Shown here: piece by piece, positions 1-10,946 of the stretch
Position numbering within the stretch: the first letter of the stretch is position 1
Layout: each line of letters begins with the position of its first letter
NCBI GenBank assembly: GCA_015832175.1
Contig: WJXW01000018.1
Span: 496,001-560,000, forward strand
Source of the DNA: Paraphaeosphaeria minitans
Lineage: Eukaryota; Ascomycota; Dothideomycetes; Pleosporales; Didymosphaeriaceae
DNA: 64,000 bases
Direction: 5' to 3'
Notes under the pieces: generated by a model
What the model was told of the DNA's origin: nothing
What the model saw: the letters and a program-made list of their open reading frames with translations, nothing else
Databases searched by the model: none
Made by a program: the position numbers and the translations under genes

Positions 1-2282
1 GGCTCAGCGTCGGGAGGTGTAAGGTCGTAGTCCGGCAAAGCAAGGCTGGTGCCTGCGCTCTTGACTGCGAATGTACCATTGGTGAGGCTCTTAGTCTGGA
101 AGGGAGAGTCACCATTGGGAACGCTCGTGCTCTTGAAGGGAGATGGGCCATTGTTTGAGTCCTTGTTCTGAAAGATCGAAGTTCTGTTGTTCAAGCTCTT
201 GTCCTGGGCGATCGAGGTTCCGTTGCTCAATTCCTTACCCTGGAAAATTGACGTTCCGTTGTTGGAGCTTTTGTCCTGAGCAGGAGTAGCGCTCTTGCTA
301 GAGGTCTTGTCCTGGGCAGGAGCAGCGCCATTGCTGAACGTCTTGCTCGGGAAGAGGGGAACTCCGTTCGCCGAGCTCACACTTTGAAAGATGTTGGAAA
401 TAGTAGCACCAGCCGCATTGGGATTGAACATGGAAACCGGGGAGTCTGCAATGATAGACTCGTTGCCGGCGTCGGAGCGGAGACTAGGAGAGGGCTTGCT
501 CATATGCGACAGGTTACTCGGCTTGGCCGGCGTAAACTTCAATGCCTTTGCACGCTGGGCTTCTACCCGAGCGACGGTAGGGCTGGTAACCAGGTGACCC
601 TCAACAGTGGGGATGGGTGGAGTCGGACCGACGGAGCCTGGAAGTTCAGCATGCGGCATGACAGGAGCAGGCGGCGGCGGCTGGGTCCACGTTGTAGAAG
701 CGCCAGTCGATCCATTAGTGATGGGCTCCTCGTCGAAGTCCTCATCCGAGTCTGTGTCGTCTGGGACGCTGAATGAGGTGGGAAACGGTACAGAGTCGTC
801 CTCTGCTAGAGTTTGTTGAGACTGCTTGAAAATGTTGTTGTCTGGGGAAGAAGCTAGGCGGTCCAGGCAAGAACGAGGTTGCAGGTCGCGAAGAGATGTA
901 GACCGTCCACCGCTGTTGTAAAATGGGCTGCGAGCATGCTCGAGAGGTAGGATGGGCTGCTTGGGTGACGCAACGAGGTCATTGGCACCCGTCGAGATCT
1001 TGCGCTTCTTGGCAGAGGGTGGGCTGGCTTCGTATTCTTGCTCGGTCTGCTTGCCTTTCCACTGTTGCTCAATGCGCAGATGCTCGAGGATTGCCCACAT
1101 CGGCGCAGGCTCATCCGGGGTGTTGTCCACGTGGTCCAAAAGATCATCGTCAAGCCCAAAGCTGCTAGCTACGGGCTTCCACGGTTTGGAGTTGAAGTGA
1201 TTGAGGTCACCGTATGTCATGCCGTCTTCAAGTCGCTTGCGCTTGTCGCCTGCAGAAGTAGAGGATTCTTGGAGCAGCTGCATCAGGACCTTCTCGGCCC
1301 ACTTCGTAGCCAGCTCTTCCTCGGCTGCGTCTGGCACGCTTGACGCAACGTTCTTAATGATGGCTGCGCGCTCGCGCCTGCCTGACGTGCGCTTGACTCT
1401 TGAGTTTCCACGGCTGTCGCCGACAGGCGTGGGTGTAGGTGTGAGGGTCATGGTAAGGTCACCAATGACTGGCGGTGCGATTGGAGTGCTTGCGGCGGAA
1501 GCGGTAGGAGTGTTCGCGTTGCTTGAGCGGCGCGCGGACTTCGGCCTTGGTGTAGACCAGACAGAAGACTTGAAGGTTGACCACATGCTGCCCAAGAAGC
1601 TTGTTGATGTCGGTGGGGTAACTGGAGGGGGAGTTATTCCGTTGGTGCGCGGTGTGGAGGGTGGCAGGGGCGCTGCGTGCACGGGCGAGATTGCGGGAGG
1701 CGAAAGCTCGACGGGTCGCACGTCAATCCTGCTAAGCGCCATGTTCTGTTCGCGCTTCAGGTCGGCAAGCCGCAGGAGCTCGAGAGCTTCTGAGCGGTCT
1801 TCTTCTTCTTCAATGGCAGGAGCAGCTTTGACAGGAGATGCTTTCGCAGGAGCAGCTTTGGCGGGGGATGCTTTCGCAGGAGACGCTTCATCCTGCACCA
1901 TGTTGAGGGCGGCTTGGGGCGCAATGTCAGCGGGTTGCGCCTTCGCTTTCTTGAGCTCCTCGACTTCGGCCTGCAGCTTCTTGACGAGATCGTAGATGTC
2001 CCGAAGGACGGAGGGCGGGTTGGAGAGGAAAGAGGCCACCGAGAGTGGTGCCTCGCCGAAAGAAAATGGGGGCGTACTTGTTGAGACGTCTTCGGATCTC
2101 ACAGCCTGCTCTGGCTCTGGCTCTGGGTGCGGCTCTGGCTCTGGCTGGCGCACAGGCTCAGCCGCACGTGCAGGCTGTTTGGCCTTTGTCTTTGTGATTT
2201 TGCGCTTGGGCTCAGACTTGAGCTCCACAAGCGGAGATGAGTTCGCGGTCGCGCGTGTGCGGCGACGCGTCGACGGAGCCAT
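1..2282 (-). CDS. Nuclear low-complexity protein, 3' end off the window (partial)
   Basis: One uninterrupted frame runs from ATG at 2282 to the left edge, about 760 codons with no stop, so the C-terminus is missing. The N-terminus is very basic (MAPSTRRRTRAT) with Lys/Arg clusters. An acidic-Pro repeat (EPEPEPHPEPEPE) follows near residues 58-70, then a short predicted coiled coil (KKLQAEVEELKKA), an Ala-Pro-Lys repeat (SPAKA/APAKA, near residues 145-160) and a nuclear-localisation-like AKKRKIS near residue 430. The last 150 visible residues are a degenerate repeat built on NGTSIFQ.K or NG.SPF. Composition suggests a nuclear scaffold or nucleoporin-like protein, but I recognise no catalytic domain and the assignment is inference. 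It lies head-to-head with VMA6. Confidence 0.75.
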   Translation of the reverse strand, partial: MAPSTRRRTRATANSSPLVELKSEPKRKITKTKAKQPARAAEPVRQPEPEPHPEPEPEQAVRSEDVSTSTPPFSFGEAPLSVASFLSNPPSVLRDIYDLVKKLQAEVEELKKAKAQPADIAPQAALNMVQDEASPAKASPAKAAPAKASPVKAAPAIEEEEDRSEALELLRLADLKREQNMALSRIDVRPVELSPPAISPVHAAPLPPSTPRTNGITPPPVTPPTSTSFLGSMWSTFKSSVWSTPRPKSARRSSNANTPTASAASTPIAPPVIGDLTMTLTPTPTPVGDSRGNSRVKRTSGRRERAAIIKNVASSVPDAAEEELATKWAEKVLMQLLQESSTSAGDKRKRLEDGMTYGDLNHFNSKPWKPVASSFGLDDDLLDHVDNTPDEPAPMWAILEHLRIEQQWKGKQTEQEYEASPPSAKKRKISTGANDLVASPKQPILPLEHARSPFYNSGGRSTSLRDLQPRSCLDRLASSPDNNIFKQSQQTLAEDDSVPFPTSFSVPDDTDSDEDFDEEPITNGSTGASTTWTQPPPPAPVMPHAELPGSVGPTPPIPTVEGHLVTSPTVARVEAQRAKALKFTPAKPSNLSHMSKPSPSLRSDAGNESIIADSPVSMFNPNAAGATISNIFQSVSSANGVPLFPSKTFSNGAAPAQDKTSSKSATPAQDKSSNNGTSIFQGKELSNGTSIAQDKSLNNRTSIFQNKDSNNGPSPFKSTSVPNGDSPFQTKSLTNGTFAVKSAGTSLALPDYDLTPPDAE

Positions 2283-2638
2283 TGCTGGCTGCAAAATGTT
2301 AGCGGCTGGCAGCTGGCAACAGCGCACGCGCGCGCATGCGCTTGGAGACAATTGTACTTACGGATTGCGTTGTGAGTTCACAGAGGAAAGAGGTGCGCGC
2401 GCAAGCAAAGTGTGCGAGCTGTACCTGCTCTTGCAAGTGTTGTGAGGCGAAGAGGAAATGGGAAGGCGCGATGCCAGTCTTGAAGTTCTGCGGGAAGCGG
2501 GGACCGTGCGCCGGGGCTGCTGCTGACCTAAGCCGCAGCGTTTGCCAAGCCCTAGCTGCCCAGCGTAGCCCGTGCAGCTTGACGTCGAGCGCTGGCCGGT
2601 TGCGTTGACCAACGATAGTTATACCACGATACATCAAG
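2283..2638. promoter_or_regulatory. Bidirectional intergenic region between the nuclear protein and VMA6
   Basis: The 356 bases separate two divergent start codons, so both promoters must lie here. The stretch is rich in alternating CG/GC (a GCGCGCGCATGCGC-like run near 2325-2340). I see no clear TATA box. Confidence 0.5.
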
Positions 2639-3841
2639 ATGGAGGGCCTATTCTACAATGTCAAGTACGGGTACGTGTCGCCAATGCCTTCCTCCTCTAT
2701 GTGGGAAACATCACTGAGTTCCATGAAGCTACATCGAGGGCATCGTGCGCGGCTACCGCAATGCACTGCTCACTAGCCAGAACTACAGCAACCTGACCCA
2801 GTGCGAAACCATCGACGATGTCAAGCTGCAACTGTCCCCCGCATATGGCGACTTCCTCGCATCCCTCCCTCCGAACCCATCCACCTCTGCGCTCGCCAGC
2901 AAGACAACCGACAAGCTCGTCGCCGAGTTTCGCTATGTCCAGGCCAACGCCACCGGCTCGCTCGCCAAGTTCATGGAATACCTGACATACGGCTATATGA
3001 TTGACAACGTGGCGCTTCTCATTACTGGCACGCTGCACGAGCGCGATACCCGCGAGCTGCTCGACCGCTGCCACCCGCTTGGCTGGTTCGAGACCATGCC
3101 CGTGCTGTGCGTCGCGACCAACATCGAGGAGCTCTACAACTCCGTCCTGATCGAGACCCCGCTGGCCGCGTACTTCAAAGGCTCTCTGAATCACCAAGAC
3201 CTGGACGAGCTAAACATCGAGATCATCCGCAACACTCTGTACAAGAACTACCTCGAAGACTTCTACAGCTGGGTCAACTCAGCCGATGAGATCGCTGGAA
3301 CGCCGACGGCCGAGGTCATGTCAGAGGTGCTCGAGTTTGAGGCTGACCGGAGAAGCATCAACATCACCCTCAATTCGTTTGGAACAGAGCTGTCAAAGGC
3401 GGACCGGAAGAAGCTGTACCCGACCTTTGGCAGGCTGCACCCAGAAGGCACGCTGCTGCTGTCAAAGGCCGACGACGTTGAGGGTGTACGCATTGCCGTG
3501 GAGGGTGTTTCAGAATACAAGACATTCTTCGAGCAGACCGGCCTCAGCGGTGGCGGAGGTGTTGGTAACATGGCAGGCGGCGTCGGCGGCGAGTCGCGCA
3601 GCCTGGAAGATCTGTTCTACCAGAAAGAGATGGACATCTCCAAGCTGGCATTCACCCGACAATTCTCCCATTCCATTGTGTACGCGTGGGTCAAGCTGAG
3701 AGAACAGGTACGTCTCGTCGAAGAACCAGCCAATCTAACGCTAACGTGAACATGCAGGAAATCCGCAACATCACCTGGATAGCCGAGTGCATTGCTCAGA
3801 ACCAGAAAGAGCGGATTGGCAACTACATCAGTGTATTTTAG
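2639..3841 (+). CDS. VMA6: V-type proton ATPase V0 subunit d
   Basis: Three exons: 2639-2670, 2729-3707 and 3758-3841, with introns of 58 and 50 nt; 364 aa, close to the roughly 345 of the yeast protein. Hallmarks are the start MEGLFYN, then YIEGIVRGYRN and LTQCETIDDVKLQL near the N-terminus, MEYLTYGYMIDNVALLI in the middle, and the C-terminus NITWIAECIAQNQKERIGNYI. Subunit d is the cytosolic stalk cap on the V0 ring that couples V1 rotation to proton pumping at vacuolar and endomembranes. The first exon is only 11 codons, and the start is fixed by family conservation of MEG. A Gly-rich loop near residues 285-300 (GGGGVGNMAGGVGG) is a typical filamentous-fungal insertion. Confidence 0.95.
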
Positions 3842-4616
3842 GCATTAGCTGCGGTGTCTACTGCGGTAATCTTTGACAGTTCTCTGTGCATGGCGACTTT
3901 TGGGCGGCGTAGACGGTGGGTTGTATACACTATTTTGCTTCAATGTTATGATTTCTAGTCATTCCCCATGTATCGGCCTTGGGATTGACCTGCAACCATC
4001 CTGTCCCTTCACAACCTTGCATTGCACGCACAATGAATATAACGTCACTCTCGAGCCTGGACATGCACGTTTGTTGTGTTCTCATGATGCATACTTACGC
4101 ATTAACTGTACATGAGATCACGCATCTCGTCTCAAAGCGCTGGGTTCTATTTTCCAGGACAGTATGAGCATTTTCATTGCAACGATAACCCATGTACTTG
4201 ATCCACCTGCCACTTATGCACCCCTGCCTGCGATAACCCCTGCCCTCCTCCGCACCCCAGCCGCCTTGGCAGACACCGCATCCAATGGGCGGGGTGCTCA
4301 CACGTCATACCTGCGATAACCCACGCCTATTCAGCACCGACTTTTGAGATTTCGACATGGTCCATCAAAGACACAGCGCAAGCCGCACGTGACGAGTGCG
4401 AACCGCGACGTCTTCTACAAGATAACTGTTAGGAACCCACGTATTACAGCCCCATCCTCAACTACTTCCTTTACCTCCACGCTCGCTTCTCCAATCTCTG
4501 CCCTACTAAGCTCATAACATCTGTCCTTGATCCTAGTGAACATGCTCTTGACCCGCTTCCCAAATCTTTTTCTCTGGGTTATCCATTCGCTCGCTCACAC
4601 GTGTAACTGATTCGCT
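3842..4616. other. Gene-free spacer
   Basis: This is the VMA6 3' flank and AT/CT-rich spacer. Short open frames here look random and have no recognisable domain or convincing codon bias. Confidence 0.5.
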
Positions 4617-5051
4617 TTCACCACCATCAATAACATTGCCAACGAGTCCGACTTCCAGATACCCTATCTCTAAAACTACTTCAACAAGCAGTGGAAATCG
4701 GTCTAGCGCAGTCGTCAGCTCGCAACGGACTCCTACTTCAACACAGGCAATGGCATACCCGAAAATAGTATTTGCTGCAGAGTCCGTGGTTTGGACGATG
4801 TTAACGTTACGGTTGATCACGACCTACCATACGCTGCGGATAAGGGCGGAGAGATTGGATGATGGCGAGGGGAGAAAGGGTGCTATGGGCAGGAGTGGGA
4901 TAAGAATTGGGGCGGGGTCATGATCCAGGGTGAAGAGATTTTGTTCAGGCTGGGCGCTGAGAAGAGGATGCGGGAGACGGGGGATGCGCCGCCGAGTCCG
5001 GGGTATGCAGTTGTGGATGTTGGGGGGTGGGCACATGTAGTGTCCTGGTGA
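4617..5051 (+). pseudogene. Decayed C-terminal fragment of a GH92-type alpha-mannosidase
   Basis: A single frame from 4617 to the stop at 5049-5051 reads as protein with three in-frame stops: TAA 4671, TAG 4704 and TGA 4860. Recognisable pieces in order are NESDFQIPYL, NYFNKQWKSV, SYFNTGNGIPENS, RGLDD, EWDKNWGGVMIQGEEILFRL and ETGDAPPSPGYAV. These resemble the family 92 segments around NEPD..PYLYNY, the GIPGN glycine turn and the terminal ETG.PPSPGH region. The span expected between NS and RGLDD is missing, so there is an internal deletion as well as the stops. No start codon or upstream catalytic body remains. The family assignment is from motif memory. Confidence 0.6.
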
Positions 5052-5270
5052 TGGAGCAATAGTAACCCGTTCACGATATGCATTGCTGATTAAGAGTCTT
5101 GATGAGCCAAACCCCACTGCTGCGATATGAGCGCAGTGGCTGTCTGTACTGGTTTTACCACGTTGATTTAGACATTACGTTAACGCCGCCGCTACAACCG
5201 CTCACTCGCTTCTCACCCAACCAAAGCTCCCACATGCCTCTCTTGCGTGGTGCACCTCTCTCATCCTATC

Positions 5271-7638
5271 CTACGCTTCCTTACTCCCCTTCTCCACCGC
5301 AGGTGCCAACTCGCCGCCCTGCGCCGTGTTCTCACTTCCGCTCCCATTCTCGCCGTCCGTGCCTAGCCGCGCCTCCTCGTCGCGCCGCTTGTCCTGCGCG
5401 ATGTCCGGGGCCGGTGAGAATGTCGATTTCGCGCGGATCTTCTTGCCGTAGATGAAGAATAGGAAGGGCATGGGGACCATGACGGTGGCGATGCACCCGA
5501 GGAGCTGCGTACTTGTTAGTACGATCGCAAAATTTGTGAGGTAGGGAAGGTGCGTACTGTAGACGCCCACTGTATGCCCATGCCGTTGAACATGTACGTG
5601 GAGAAGAGGGGAAATGCGCCGGCGAAGAGGGACCGCATGAACGTGTTTCCTGCGACGGCGGAGGCCGCGAACATGAGGTATGCGTCGATGATGTAGTTGA
5701 GCAGTGCGAGGAAGATGGTCCATATGCCGAAGCCGGTGAAGATACCCGAGCAGACGGGGGCGACCCAGAGGATGCGCCCGTTGTAACCGGTCCAGCCGAA
5801 CCAGAAGAGGCCGCCTTGAAGCATTGTTAGCGATTGTTGCCCACTTTGTTGGCGACGTAGAAGAGGGGGAGGGTTACCAGCGAAAATGGGCGCGCCGACC
5901 ATTGCGAGGGGCAGGCGCCATTCCGGGACGGGGATATTGTTGTTCGCTTTGAGCTTTCGTTCGTACGATGGGTTCATGGCGGCCATCAGTGCGAAGCCGA
6001 ACATGACGCCGATGATCAGGCCAAAGTATGTCAGGCCTGAAACACCCGGAGTGAAACCGTACTGTCCCTCAAAGACGAGTGTGTATGCGGTGAGGAAGCA
6101 GTACAGGATGCCGTCTGCAACATGTTAGCCCAATCCTTGTACGAGCAAGGATAATCCACTCACAAACAAACGACATGTAGATGGTGATGAGTAAGACGAT
6201 GGGTTCGGTGAACAGGATGCGCAACGGCCTGCTCACATTGCGGGCAATGAGCTCTTTGAGATCGACCTCGATTTCCTCTTGCTTCGCGTGGATTCCCCAG
6301 TTCAAAGTCCGCCTTCGCAGCTCGGCAGCTTTTCCAACAAGAATTTGCGGGGGATATGTCTCTTCCATGAACAGAACAATCAGTGCGAAAGCAAGCCAGC
6401 CCATAATTGAGGAAATATACATGGTCCACCTCCAGCCAAGATGACTTGTCACTATGAAGCCACCAATGAAGGGTGCCATCTGTGTCGTCGGATATTAGCT
6501 GCAAGTGCAATAGTCGGAGCGTGGAGCTCACCATCGGTCCCATGAACACGGTGGCACTAAATGCGCCAATCGCGATGCCACGCTGTACGTTGTTGAAGAT
6601 ATCGGCGTATACGGCAGCGACAACGCTCAACGGGCATGCTCCGAATAATCCAGCGAAGAAACGGCTTATCAGAACGGTCTGTAGGTCCTTCCCCACCGCG
6701 ACCGCGAGACTGAAGACGGAGAAACCAAACGAGCCGATTAGCAATGGAAGTTTGCGACCGTACAGTTCGGACATGGGTGCCCAGACCTGGTATTATTCAG
6801 CTCAGCACTCGTCAATCGCTGCACGACCTCGACTTACCAGTGGACCAAAGGCGTATCCGAACACGAAAAAACTCGTGGCCAGTGATGTGACCTCCGTGAT
6901 AACGCCAAACTCTTCTGCGACCGGCCTCGTAGACGGGCTGAATATGCTACTACCCATAGCTACTGCCAAAGACAGATACGCCATTAGCGCTGCGATGTAG
7001 AGCTTCTTTTTCATGGGCCAGTTCTGAGCATGTAGCGGGTCATCCACGCCCATGAACTCCACAACGTATTCTTCGCGATCAGGGAGCGGTGGAGGATACG
7101 GTTTGTTCGCTCCCATTTCCGAGAGTGGCTTTTCGGACCTGCGTCGACTAAGTGTCCTGGTTATCCGCGATGGCGCTGTCTGCCTGGCACCGACGGTACC
7201 AGCGTGCTGCGAACGTATCGTCTCGATACGGCTGAGAGCCTCAGGATGCCTTTCCGTCGGATGCCGATACAGTATGCCTGATCCTCCCCCAGCGCTCGAG
7301 AAGGTGTCTCTTCTTTCTCGTGCAGAGGAGGCATCGTGTGTTCTGATCTCCTCCAATCGGGGCGCGTGCGTAGTGGAGGAGGATGAGACCGAAGAGGAAG
7401 ATGAGGCAGAGCTGCTCCGCCTAGAGGCAACTTCCTCCGTCTCTTTCGCGTGCGGTGGCGCGTTCGCTCCGGCCATAGGGAGAGGTCTGCCAGAAGGAGG
7501 AGAATCAACGAGGGCGTCGACTGTGCGTTCAGGCTCTATATTACGCTGGAACTCTCCATGCGCGTTGACCCATGATGAGAATCTTCTCGGCTCCGCATCC
7601 TCCTCATTCCGCAGCATGTCCAGGTCCTCTTCATTCAT
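5271..7638 (-). CDS. MFS multidrug/polyamine-type exporter (DHA1 family)
   Basis: Six exons in coding order: 7638-6838, 6786-6532, 6479-6164, 6114-5878, 5814-5558 and 5504-5271; 699 aa, every junction in phase. Introns are 49-63 nt. A Ser/Arg-rich cytosolic N-terminus of about 215 residues precedes the membrane body. The DHA1 pattern is clear: DDPLHAQNWP before the first helix, then SELYGRKLPLLIG (the loop 2-3 motif), a GWRWTMYI segment, and 12 probable helices. It ends in a charged tail (EKGSKEA). Related carriers export drugs or polyamines by proton antiport at the plasma membrane; the substrate cannot be read from sequence. The unusually long N-terminus offers many phosphorylatable serines. 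Confidence 0.9.
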
Positions 7639-8408
7639 GACGGGCAGGTAGTTTGTTGCGCTCTAGAAAGCTGTAGGAAGCAGCGCAGTGCAGGATGTCG
7701 CCCAACGCAGGCCTGGGTTTTCCGACCACTTCCGCGTGTTTTCGTTACGATACGATATGCGTGGACCTAAAAAAAACTTAAGAGAGAGACAATGGTAGAA
7801 GTATATAAAGTAGAAAAAGGCTATCGAAGCTACGCCATCAATGATCAGGCAAGGGATAATGATCGTACGGATATTGCCGACAGCAGATCAGGACAATGAC
7901 AAAGAAAAGTTACAGGTAGGCAATAGATAGTGTTGCGTACAGCTCGGCCAACGGAGGATGGCAACGGCACTTAGGTAAGGGTGTAGCCAGGCCTCTGAGT
8001 AAGCTATTGTCGGCGTTTTTAAAGCCGGCGCCGCCGCAGAATTGATGCACGACGCGCGCGCAGCCCACAAGTCCGGCGCGGATCACTGTGATGCAAATTC
8101 TACTGGGGTCCGGTGGAGTGGACAATGAGTCAGCGACCTCATAGTGTAAGTAGGTGCCTACGTCAGACGCAGCGGGCCGGCAGGGCCGGTGGGCAGGGCT
8201 GAAAGATCGGGGAACAGGAGACGACACTGCTTCCATGCAATGTACTAACAGCATGGCCGAAAACACGATAAACCGAGCAAAAACACAAAATCTATACACA
8301 GACTGCGATACAGGGACAATGAAGACTGAAGAAAAGAATGCCTGGAGGCCCTCGAAGTTCTGGCCATAATCGCGTCTCTATGCTCCGATAGCCCGCGCGC
8401 TCAATGGG
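7639..8408. other. Gene-free spacer (MFS promoter side)
   Basis: This is the upstream flank of the MFS gene and the 3' flank of the chitin-binding gene. It contains an A-run near 7768-7775. No supported gene was seen. Confidence 0.5.
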
Positions 8409-10637
8409 CTAGACGACTTTCACCCCCTGGCACGTACGAATAAACAGCCCCATAGGATTCGGTGACTTCGAGTCTTGGGCATACCTGATGTGGAAGTTGT
8501 CTCCACAAACCATGAAACTATGCTGGAAGCCAGCGGTACATGGCACCGTCTTCACGTTGCAGCTGAATCCAGGACCCACTGGGCCAGCGGCAACAATCTT
8601 TCTCGGGCCAATATCCTTCCTGCACAATATGTGAGACGTGTTTTCAAATCAGCTTGTAACAACTTGGCACTCACCAGGTCATCCCGTCGCTTGCAGGCTG
8701 GCGCACATGCCAGAACTCCATCACTGGGGTTTTGTTCGGAGTGGTAACGAATAACGTCGAGTTATCCAGATACCTCTCTTCGGGGAAGAGCCAAACTAAA
8801 GAACACTTCTGGCCTGCGTTTCCAGGGCTGACGTCGAAATTGTACAACGAGCAATGCGCATTGCCGATATGTCCATCCATTATGTTGCCAAGTGCTTTGT
8901 CGGGGTCCACCTTGCTCACCGTAACCATAAGTCTAGGGGACTCGAATGTGCCCTCAAGGTCGTGTGGACAGCCATAAGCAGGGTAACTGTTCCCGCACTT
9001 TTCCGCATTGGCGGGATCGTTGCAGTCCAATGCAGGAGAAAATGTTCCGTTGTATTCTGCTGGTTGAGAAGGTAGAGGCTTGGGTGTCCACGTTGGCGAA
9101 GTGGCGTTTCCAGAAGGCTGGAGGAAATGGTCAGAGAAGAGCCACAACTCATAAGCTTCATTGGGAGTCTAGAAACGACGCAGACCATCTTTTCCTCACT
9201 CACCTTAGTTACGGTCGAGACCGTCTTTCCGCACGAACCAAAGCCACTTTGGCAGCCAGTTCCGCAATGACTGGGTGAGGAACCACACCATCCTGCCGAG
9301 CTGCAGCACGAACCTGCAGCAAAACCGTGGCAATGATAACCCTCATCGCCGCCGCACTGACCGTTAGGAGAAAGCATAACTTGCTTAGGAGCTGACGTTG
9401 CTGAGGCATTGGAAGGAGCCGGGGCGCTGCTGCTCGATGCCTTGCCAGTGCGCGAGGCACTGCTGGTCGCTTTGTTGCTAGAAAAAGTCTTGCTGGATGC
9501 CTTGCTGGAGGTGCTGTTGGGTGTTTTACCAGTGGATGAAGTGGTCGCTTTGTCGCTGGAGGAAGACTTGCTGGATGCCTTGCTGGACGTGCGGTTGGGT
9601 GCTTTACCAGTGGATGAAGCTTTGCTAGCCACCTTGCTGGAGGTGGATGTGCCATTAGAGGCTTTACCAGAGGATCCTTCATCGCAGATACCGAAGTCAC
9701 CCTGACATCCAGCACCACAATGAGATGCGGAGAAACCACACCATCCATGAGCACTACAGCAGGACCCGTCAATCTTTCCGAAACAGTTGAAGCCGGTTGG
9801 TGAACCGCAGCGTCCGTCTGGAGACTGTATCCCGTGCTCTGCCTTGGGTCTGCCTGCAGCTGTGTTCGATGACGCCTGCTTGCTGTCCTCGAGGTAGCTG
9901 GCCATTTGACGAGCGCCCTCTGGGGTGTCCGGCTGAACAGCTGGGGTGTTGTTGTAGAATCTGTCCCAGGGGAATATCCAGTCTGGATGATGTTCTACTT
10001 CTTTGCAGCCGGTTCGATTGGATATTCCGGGGCTGGACCAGGCAAAAAGCTGGATGTACACGCACCACAGCTGTTGAGGCACTGGTTCGGTGTATATGTT
10101 TCTGACGCCCTCGTCGTTCACTATACAAGCCCAGAAGTGGGGAGAGCCCTTGAACAAGAGTTGATTGTCGCAGCTGAAGTCAAAATCAGGCATCGCTAGA
10201 TGACCGGGTCAGCTCATTTACCTACCGATTCAGGATGAGACGGTGCGGTGTGGAGGACTACTGACGCTTCACTCCTTCATCGCACTGGAATTGGTTCGTC
10301 GGGCCTGGTGTTGTGATACAGCCACGGCGTTGACTGTCAACAATTCCTATTCCAGGTGTAAAGGTAAAGTTGGCGAGGGGAATGCTGCCGTCGCCGAGCC
10401 TGAGCTGGCCATCTGCAAGTGTGTGTACTCGACCACGGTTGTGACTGTGTGTGAGGGCCGTCAGGTTGAAGTCGTAGCTTTGCGGCACGGCGCGAGCAAC
10501 TATGAGTAACGGTTAACATTCCACCTGTGCGTGAGACGCATCATGCTTCGAAGCAAATTACGGATGGGTATGGCTTGTGGAATAATAGCAGACGCCGACG
10601 CTGCGCCGACGGAGGCGAGGATTGCTATCGACCGCAT
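8409..10637 (-). CDS. Secreted PIR1-like / double CBM18 / But2-domain protein
   Basis: Five exons in coding order: 10637-10562, 10499-10266, 10195-9204, 9168-8675 and 8619-8409; 668 aa with all phases closing. The start gives a signal peptide (MRSIAILASVGAASASA). Next comes a PIR1-like region (LADGQLRLGDG near residue 45, then FSCDNQLLFKG), then two hevein-type CBM18 modules, near residues 205-255 (PDGRCGSPTGFNCFG, CCSAHGWCG) and 385-435 (PNGQCGGDEGYHCHG, CCSSAGWCG). A Ser/Thr/Lys-rich repeat linker (STGKAPN, SSKASSK) separates them. The C-terminal 230 residues match the But2 pattern (YNFDVSPGNAGQKCSLVWLFP, PMGLFIRTC). It probably sits in or binds the cell wall; CBM18 binds chitin oligomers. 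The third intron is only 35 nt as drawn; a donor at 9212 would make it 44. Confidence 0.82.
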
Positions 10638-10946
10638 TGTGCAGGCTCGGGCTTCGTTGCGTGTAAGAGATACCGAAGAATGGGCGCGCAAAGGAACAAA
10701 AATGCTTGGGCTGTGAGTGTGAAGGCGATCAGATGCTTCACAAGAAGAGATAACAGCGGCGCGCTGCCCTGCTACTTCTTTCCCTCTGTAAGTGGGTAAT
10801 GACGAGGCGGCCATGCTGTTTGGGATAGAGCGAGCAAGAGAGGAAGGCAGACACGGCGTAGGTGGTGCGTGAGGGTCAGGAGCAACTTGGTCACTGAAGC
10901 TGGCAGCCGCGATTGATTCCCGAAACTTTGGATACCGCTTTTCCAT
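10638..10946. other. Upstream flank of the chitin-binding gene
   Basis: These 309 bases lie between the signal-peptide ATG and the neighbouring relic. An open frame continues upstream of the chosen Met, but it lacks coding character and would bury the signal peptide. Confidence 0.4.

Noticed and set aside
1201..1995. 264-codon plus-strand frame
   Set aside because: Antisense to the continuous minus-strand nuclear protein; low-complexity Ala/Ser shadow.
9980..10040. GGTTCGATT resembling a tRNA B box
   Set aside because: Lies inside the coding exon of the chitin-binding gene and no cloverleaf can be drawn around it.
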